A stretch of 64,000 nt of DNA from NCBI RefSeq assembly GCF_013155125.1, contig NZ_CP053564.1:4347501-4411500 (forward strand), in the 5' to 3' direction. The position numbers were made by a program, and so were the translations under genes. Source of the DNA: Pseudonocardia broussonetiae (lineage in GTDB: Bacteria > Actinomycetota > Actinomycetes > Mycobacteriales > Pseudonocardiaceae). Below are positions 59,354-64,000 of the stretch, in pieces (the first letter of the stretch is position 1; each line of letters opens with the position of its first letter). Under the pieces are notes generated by a model that saw only the letters and a program-made list of their open reading frames with translations, was not told where the DNA came from and did no database searches.

Positions 59354-61453
59354 ATGACCTACGTGATCGGCATCGACGTCGGCGGCACCTTCACCGACGC
59401 GTTCGCCACCGACGAGCAGGGCCGCGTCCACTCGGCCAAGTCGCCGTCGACCCCTCCCGACTTCGAGCAGGGCGTGCTCAACGCCGTCGACGAGCTCGCC
59501 GCGGCGGCCGGCCTGGACACCGCGTCCCTGCTCCGCGACACCTCCCACATCTGCCACGGCACCACCGCCACGCTGAACGCGCTGGTCACCGGCGACGTCG
59601 CCCGGGTCGGGTTCCTCACGACCACCGGGCACGCCGACTCGATCATGATCATGAACCTGGAGGGCCGCTACGCCGGCCGCGACTCCGACTACGTGAAGAA
59701 CATGACCCGCCACACCAAGCCCGCGCCGCTCGTGCCGCGCAGCCGGATCCGCGAGATCACCGAGCGCGTCGACAGCGGCGGCGAGGTCGTCGTGCCGCTC
59801 GACGAGGACGGCGCGCGCACGGCGATCGCCGAGCTGATCGCCGACGGCGTCGAGGCGTTCGCGGTCTCCCTGCTCTGGTCGTTCTCGAACCCGCGGCACG
59901 AGCGCAGGCTGCGCGAGCTCGTCCACGAGCAGGCGCCCGACGCCTACGTGGGCCTGTCCAGCGAGCTCAGCCCGCGGATCCGCGAGTACCCGCGCAACGT
60001 CACCACGATCATGAGCACGCAGGTCGGCCCGCGGCTGCGCGACTACCTCGTCCCGCTGCGGGCCCAGCTCGACGCGCGCGGCTTCGACGGGTCGCTGCTG
60101 GTCATGCAGGGGTCGGGCGGGGCGATCACCGCCGAGGACGCCCCCGCCCGCGCGATCACGACGATCGGGTCGGTGCTCACCGGCGGGCTGATCGGCTGCC
60201 GGAACCTGGGGCGCCAGCTCGGCCACGACAACATCATCTCCACCGACATCGGGGGGACGACGTTCCTGGTCGGGATGGTGGTCGACGGCGAGCCCGTCAA
60301 GTCGACGACCACGGTCCTCAACCAGTACACGATCAGCACGCCGACGGTGAAGGTGAGCACCATCGGCAGCGGCGGCGGCGCGATCGCCTGGCTCGACGCC
60401 GGTGGGAACCTGCGGGTCGGGCCGCGCAGCGCGGGCGCCCGCCCGGGCCCGGCCTGCTACGGCGCCGGCGGGGTCGAACCGACGGTCACCGACGCCGACC
60501 TGGTGCTGGGCATCGTCAACCCGGACAACTTCCTCGGCGGGCGGCGCACGCTCGACCGCGGGCTCGCGGAGAAGGCCCTCCGCGAACGGATCGGCGACCC
60601 CCTGGGCCTCGACGTCGAGGACGCCGCGGCGGCCGTCTACGCGATTCAGAACGCGCAGGCCGCCGACCTCGTGCGCAACGTCGTGGTCAACGCCGGATAC
60701 GACCCGCGCGACTTCGTCGTCTACTCCTTCGGCGGCGCCGGCCCGGTGCACTGCGTCAACTACTCCCGGGACCTGGGGGCGAAGGCCGTCGTCGTGCCGC
60801 TGGGCGCGACCGCGGCGACGTTCTCCGCCTACGGCCTCGCGACCAGCGACGTCGTCCTGGCCGGGGAGCTCTCGGACCCGGCGAACTTCCCGGTCCCGGC
60901 GGAGTCGATGCAGCGCGCCTTCGACGGCCTGGAGGCCGACCTGCGCGAGCGGATGAGCGCCCAGCGGCTGCCCTTCGCGAGCATCCAGGTCGACCGCGAG
61001 GTCGACGTCCGCTACAGCATGCAGCTCTCCGAGGTGGCCACCCCCGTGTCCGCCGGCCGGATCGACGAGGCCGCGGTGGCCGCCGTCGCCGACGACTTCG
61101 ACGCCCTCTACGCGCGGCTCTACGGCGCCGAGGCCGGGTTCCGCGCCGCGGGCCACCAGCTCATCACCTACCGCAGCTACGCCACGGGCACCCTGCCCGT
61201 GCGCTCCGAGCTGCCGCAGGCGCCGACCGGGAGCGGGGGCCCCCGTCCGCACGGGCGGCGGCGCGCGTTCCTCGCCCACGAGCAGGGCTGGCAGGACGTC
61301 GACGTCTACCACTACGCGGACCTGCGTGCCGGGCACGCGTTCAGCGGCCCCGCCGTCGTCGAGGCCGACACCACCACCCTCGCGGTGCCGCAGGGCACCG
61401 ACGCCGCCGTCGACCACCTCGGCAACATCGTCCTCACCAGCGGGAAGGCCTGA
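59354..61453 (+). CDS. Hydantoinase/oxoprolinase A-type subunit (acetone/acetophenone carboxylase-like)
   Basis: A 699-residue HyuA-type protein. VIGIDVGGTFTDAFATDEQGR (residues 4-24) is the ATP-binding start, CHGTTATLNAL the next family motif, and STDIGGTTFLVGMVVDGEP and FGGAGPVHCVNYSRDLGAKAVVVPLGA the second phosphate and core motifs. These enzymes phosphorylate a carbonyl or amide group with ATP; with HyuB and a small zinc protein they make carboxylases of acetone or acetophenone. GAGAGGAA precedes the ATG. The HyuB gene starts 2 nt after its stop. Confidence 0.93.
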   Translation: MTYVIGIDVGGTFTDAFATDEQGRVHSAKSPSTPPDFEQGVLNAVDELAAAAGLDTASLLRDTSHICHGTTATLNALVTGDVARVGFLTTTGHADSIMIMNLEGRYAGRDSDYVKNMTRHTKPAPLVPRSRIREITERVDSGGEVVVPLDEDGARTAIAELIADGVEAFAVSLLWSFSNPRHERRLRELVHEQAPDAYVGLSSELSPRIREYPRNVTTIMSTQVGPRLRDYLVPLRAQLDARGFDGSLLVMQGSGGAITAEDAPARAITTIGSVLTGGLIGCRNLGRQLGHDNIISTDIGGTTFLVGMVVDGEPVKSTTTVLNQYTISTPTVKVSTIGSGGGAIAWLDAGGNLRVGPRSAGARPGPACYGAGGVEPTVTDADLVLGIVNPDNFLGGRRTLDRGLAEKALRERIGDPLGLDVEDAAAAVYAIQNAQAADLVRNVVVNAGYDPRDFVVYSFGGAGPVHCVNYSRDLGAKAVVVPLGATAATFSAYGLATSDVVLAGELSDPANFPVPAESMQRAFDGLEADLRERMSAQRLPFASIQVDREVDVRYSMQLSEVATPVSAGRIDEAAVAAVADDFDALYARLYGAEAGFRAAGHQLITYRSYATGTLPVRSELPQAPTGSGGPRPHGRRRAFLAHEQGWQDVDVYHYADLRAGHAFSGPAVVEADTTTLAVPQGTDAAVDHLGNIVLTSGKA

Positions 61454-61455
61454 TC

Positions 61456-63456
61456 ATGCCCGTCACCCCCGTCCCCGGGTCGGAGAAGTTCGCCTACCGG
61501 CCCACCCCCGCCCCGCGGCTGCGCGAGATCGCCGGGGAGCACATCCGGCTGCACGACGTCACCGCCGAGGAGGTCGCGTCCGTCGACCCGCTCACCTACG
61601 AGGTCGTGCGGCACCGGCTGGAGTCGATCACCTACGAGATGGGTGAGGCGATCAAGCGGATGTCCGGGTCGGTGATCGTCACCGACTGCAACGACTTCAA
61701 CTTCGCGATCATGGACGAGATCGGCGACGAGGTCGAGATCGGCCTCTACAACACCGCCCTCTGCGCCGCCATCGACATGGCCGTGAAGTGGACCCTCGAG
61801 CACCGCGGGGCCAACCCGGGCATCCGGCCCGGCGACATGTTCCTGTGCAACGACCCGTGGGTCGGCGGTGGCCTGCACCAGAACGACACCGCGCTGTTCG
61901 CGCCCCTGTTCGTCGGCGACGAGCTCTTCGCCTGGACCGGCGCCGTCGCCCACCAGATCGACCTCGGCGGCGTCTCGCCGGGCAGCTGGTCGGTGCGGTC
62001 CACCGACGTGTTCTGGGAGTCCCTGCCCACGCCGCCGGTCAAGATCGTCGAGGGCGGCGTGCTGCGCAGCGACATCGAGGACGTCTGGCTCCGGCGCAGC
62101 CGGGTGCCCGCGCTGGTGGGCCTGGACCTGCGGGCCAAGATCGGCGCGAACCACATGGCGCAGGAGCGGCTCACCGAGCTGGTCGACCGCTACGGGGCCG
62201 GCACCGTCAAGGCGGTCATGCGCCGCATCCTCGACAGCGCCGAGCAGCGCGTGCGCGCCAAGCTCGCCGGCATCGCCGACGGCGAGTGGTCGGCCGTCGC
62301 GTACCAGGACTCCGCCCGCGAGGGCGACGACGCGCTGTACCGGATCGTCTGCACGCTGCGCAAGCAGGGCGAGGGGCTGCACTTCGACTTCACCGGCACC
62401 GACCCGCAGGCCGACGGGCTGATCAACTGCACGCACGCCGGGGTGCGGGGCGGGATCACGCCCGCCGTCCTCACCGCGCTGTGCGGCGACGTCCCGTGGG
62501 CGCCTGCGGGGGTGTTCCGGTGCATCGAGATCACCAGCGAGCCCGGCACCATCAACGACTGCACCTTCCCCGCGGGGGTCAGCAAGGGTTCCGTCGCGTC
62601 GGCGTGGGCGACCCTCAACGTCGTCACCGAGTGCCTGGGCGCGATGCTCGACACCCACGAGGAGAGCCGTCCGAACGTCACCGGGGTGTGCCTCGGGTCG
62701 TGGGACCTCGCCCTGCTCGCGGGGCTGGACCAGCGCGGCGCGCCGTTCGTCAGCATGGTCGGCGACGCCATGGCCGGGGGCTTCGGCGCCCGCTCGGACC
62801 AGGACGGCGTCGACACCGGCGGCATGGCGGGGGCGCCGATGGGCCGCATCCCCGACGTCGAGATGACCGAGTTCAGCTACCCGATGCTCTACCTGTGGCG
62901 CCGGGAGGAGCCCGACTCCGGCGGTCCCGGCCGCTTCCGCGGCGGCGTGGGCGGCTCGTCGTGCTTCGTCATGCACCGCAGCGCGGCGCCCGCCCTGCAC
63001 CTGGTGGTCTCCGGTGGCGGCAAGGCGATCCCGCAGTCGTCGGGGATCTCCGGCGGGTACCCCGCGAACACCCAGCTGGACATGGCGATCCGGGACGCCG
63101 ACGTCCGCGCCCAGCTCGCGGCGGGCCGGATCGCGACGACGCTCGAGGAGATCACCGGCCGGCGCGAGGTGATGCCCCCGCACCTGGAGACGGTGCTGGG
63201 GGAGCGCGACGTCTACTACATGGCCTGGCAGGGCGGCGGCGGGTACGGCGACCCCCTGCACCGCGACCCGGCGCTGGTCGAGGCGGACCTGCGCGCGGGC
63301 AAGGTCACCGCCACCGCGGCCGCCGACGTCTACGGGGTGGTCACCCGGCCCGACGACGGCGCGGTCGACGACGACGGCACCGACCGCAGGCGCCGCGACC
63401 TCCGCTCCGGCCGGCTCGCGGCGGCCACCCCCCGGCCCGAGGAGAGCGCACGATGA
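61456..63456 (+). CDS. Hydantoinase/oxoprolinase B-type subunit (acetone/acetophenone carboxylase-like)
   Basis: A 666-residue HyuB-type protein. DPLTYEVVRHRLESITYEMGEAIKRMSGSVIVTD is the family start, PGDMFLCNDPWVGGGLHQNDTALFAPLF the metal-binding signature, and FRGGVGGSSCFVMHRSAAPALHLVVSGGG and GGGGYGDPLHRDPALVEADLRAGKVT the closing motifs. It forms the catalytic complex with the HyuA-type protein. Its stop overlaps the ATG of the small zinc-ribbon gene, giving a three-subunit set as in acetone carboxylases. Confidence 0.94.
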   Translation: MPVTPVPGSEKFAYRPTPAPRLREIAGEHIRLHDVTAEEVASVDPLTYEVVRHRLESITYEMGEAIKRMSGSVIVTDCNDFNFAIMDEIGDEVEIGLYNTALCAAIDMAVKWTLEHRGANPGIRPGDMFLCNDPWVGGGLHQNDTALFAPLFVGDELFAWTGAVAHQIDLGGVSPGSWSVRSTDVFWESLPTPPVKIVEGGVLRSDIEDVWLRRSRVPALVGLDLRAKIGANHMAQERLTELVDRYGAGTVKAVMRRILDSAEQRVRAKLAGIADGEWSAVAYQDSAREGDDALYRIVCTLRKQGEGLHFDFTGTDPQADGLINCTHAGVRGGITPAVLTALCGDVPWAPAGVFRCIEITSEPGTINDCTFPAGVSKGSVASAWATLNVVTECLGAMLDTHEESRPNVTGVCLGSWDLALLAGLDQRGAPFVSMVGDAMAGGFGARSDQDGVDTGGMAGAPMGRIPDVEMTEFSYPMLYLWRREEPDSGGPGRFRGGVGGSSCFVMHRSAAPALHLVVSGGGKAIPQSSGISGGYPANTQLDMAIRDADVRAQLAAGRIATTLEEITGRREVMPPHLETVLGERDVYYMAWQGGGGYGDPLHRDPALVEADLRAGKVTATAAADVYGVVTRPDDGAVDDDGTDRRRRDLRSGRLAAATPRPEESAR

Positions 63457-63767
63457 GCATGCTCGACGACAACGTCCGCTGCGGCGACGACGGGCAGCTC
63501 ACCTGCGCCCGCTGCGCGGCCGTGCTCGCCGCCGCGGGGGAGCGGCACCTGCACCGCGCGCTGCTGCGGACCGGGGAGGTGTCGCTGGCGGGGCCCCACG
63601 TCCGGGCCGCCGACCCGCCGGTGGTGAACGAGCGGGTCGAGTTCCGGCAGCTGCTCTGCCCCTCCTGCGGCACGGCGCTGCTGACCGAGGTCGTCGCCGC
63701 CGCTGACCGGGACACCCGGACCGCGACGGTGCCCGGGAGGGGGGCCCCGGTGCGGCGCGGGTCCTGA
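63453..63767 (+). CDS. Small zinc-ribbon protein, acetone carboxylase gamma-like
   Basis: A 104-residue protein with C18-x2-C21 near the N-terminus (C10 is a further candidate ligand) and C69-x2-C72 in QLLCPSCGTALLTEV, so a zinc ribbon is likely. Small zinc-containing subunits of this kind accompany HyuA/HyuB-type carboxylases; this one is shorter than the classical acetone carboxylase gamma subunit. ATGA overlap with HyuB. It is the last gene of the operon. Confidence 0.75.
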   Translation: MSMLDDNVRCGDDGQLTCARCAAVLAAAGERHLHRALLRTGEVSLAGPHVRAADPPVVNERVEFRQLLCPSCGTALLTEVVAAADRDTRTATVPGRGAPVRRGS

Positions 63768-63795
63768 TCAGGCGCCTGCCCCGGAGGAGCTCGCC

Positions 63796-63962
63796 GTGGT
63801 GGCCCGGTTCCGGTGATCACCGCCCCCGGCCCGCGGGCCGTGGACCCGGCGGGGCGGTCGCGGCCGGGACCGCCCCGCCCGCACGACCCGGCCTTGATCG
63901 CCGGGAGTGTGCCGCGAGGATCGTCGGAGGGGCTGTGGTGGTGCGGTTCCGGCGATCAAGGC
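63796..63962. repeat. Interspersed palindromic repeat in the right-end intergenic region
   Basis: GCCTTGATCGCCGG (63891-63904) and CCGGCGATCAAGGC (63949-63962) are perfect 14-bp inverted arms 44 nt apart. The right end, GTGGTGGTGCGGTTCCGGCGATCA (63936-63959, read in two parts), is nearly repeated in direct orientation at 63796-63819. A further half copy is at 12525-12542. It may act as a terminator for the operon or be a REP-like element; the remainder of 63768-64000 shows no gene. Confidence 0.55.
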
Positions 63963-64000
63963 CGCCGTGATCGTCGCCCGCCGCACTTCACGGCTGTGAC

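Noticed and set aside
63768..63986. 72-codon minus-strand ORF at the right end
   Set aside because: It overlaps the palindromic repeat, has no ribosome site and an Arg/Pro-rich translation.
1..64000. tRNA, rRNA, CRISPR arrays, insertion sequences, phage or plasmid genes
   Set aside because: No cloverleaf-like intergenic segment, spaced direct repeats, transposase, integrase or replication protein was recognised; nearly all sequence is accounted for by catabolic genes.

Overview
The window is chromosomal DNA of a very GC-rich actinobacterium. The support is strong G/C at third codon positions, frequent GTG and some TTG starts, ATGA/GTGA gene overlaps, an F420-type (LLM) oxidoreductase, a Tat-exported lipoprotein, and actinobacterial DUF35/thiolase and P450/ferredoxin gene pairs. 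The gene style resembles Pseudonocardia and relatives, but that genus is an inference. There is no rRNA, tRNA, CRISPR array, transposase or phage gene that I can see. Almost all of the DNA codes for catabolic modules, each with its own transporter and regulator.

Layout. (1) 1-4776, plus strand: a ring-cleavage-type cupin fragment, a beta-keto acid cleavage enzyme (DUF849), a SnoaL-like protein, an amidohydrolase-2 decarboxylase, an MHS-type transporter and an FMN reductase, closed by a perfect 14-bp hairpin. (2) 4833-6377, minus: a 1-Cys peroxiredoxin and a TetR regulator. (3) 6459-21186: a GntR/FCD regulator, a long minus-strand block (SDR, 3Fe-4S ferredoxin, MaoC-like hydratase, tandem CaiB-type CoA-transferase, ferredoxin reductase, MFS, P450, alcohol and aldehyde dehydrogenases, MFS) and a divergent DUF35-thiolase pair. 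These make a P450-initiated oxidation route feeding CoA chemistry. (4) 21226-26087: a decayed SDR pseudogene, an SDR with a divergent XRE regulator, and a SnoaL-MDR-TetR-membrane protein operon. (5) 26357-30986: a SnoaL-like gene, a large LAL-type LuxR regulator and a Baeyer-Villiger-type monooxygenase (BVMO). (6) 31139-51643: an RbsA/RbsC/RbsB-like ABC importer, class II aldolase, crotonase, a LuxR-type regulator, hydrolase, SDR, AcuI-like reductase, acyl-CoA ligase, a BVMO-esterase-aldehyde dehydrogenase fusion, acyl-CoA dehydrogenase, SDRs, an APH-type kinase, thiolase and crotonase. (7) 51655-63767: a TetR regulator facing a second CoA module with thiolase, crotonase, MHS transporter, ligase, LLM oxidoreductase, SDR and an acetone/acetophenone-carboxylase-like HyuA/HyuB/zinc-ribbon set.

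Main new observations. In block 6, five promoters carry the same GTGCAC-N4-GTGCAC dyad, each 21-22 nt before a CCTA/CGTA -10-like element. The dyads are therefore centred near -43, the position used by LuxR activators. The LuxR-type gene in the middle of the block, with no luxI nearby, is the obvious candidate regulator. The same block encodes one 1289-residue reading frame joining BVMO, alpha/beta-hydrolase and aldehyde dehydrogenase. At the last junction a strong ribosome site and GTG survive, and one C-to-T change would restore a stop codon. Separate operator families appear for block 3 (GTATAC), block 4 (TGTCGCG dyads), block 5 (25-bp CTACCTG dyads) and block 7 (CCGACCA/TGGTCGG dyads).

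Caution: the ABC permease (two compensating shifts), the block-6 acyl-CoA ligase and one SDR carry single-base indels, most in short G/C runs. These may be sequencing errors rather than true gene loss. The SDR at 21226-21596 has real internal deletions.
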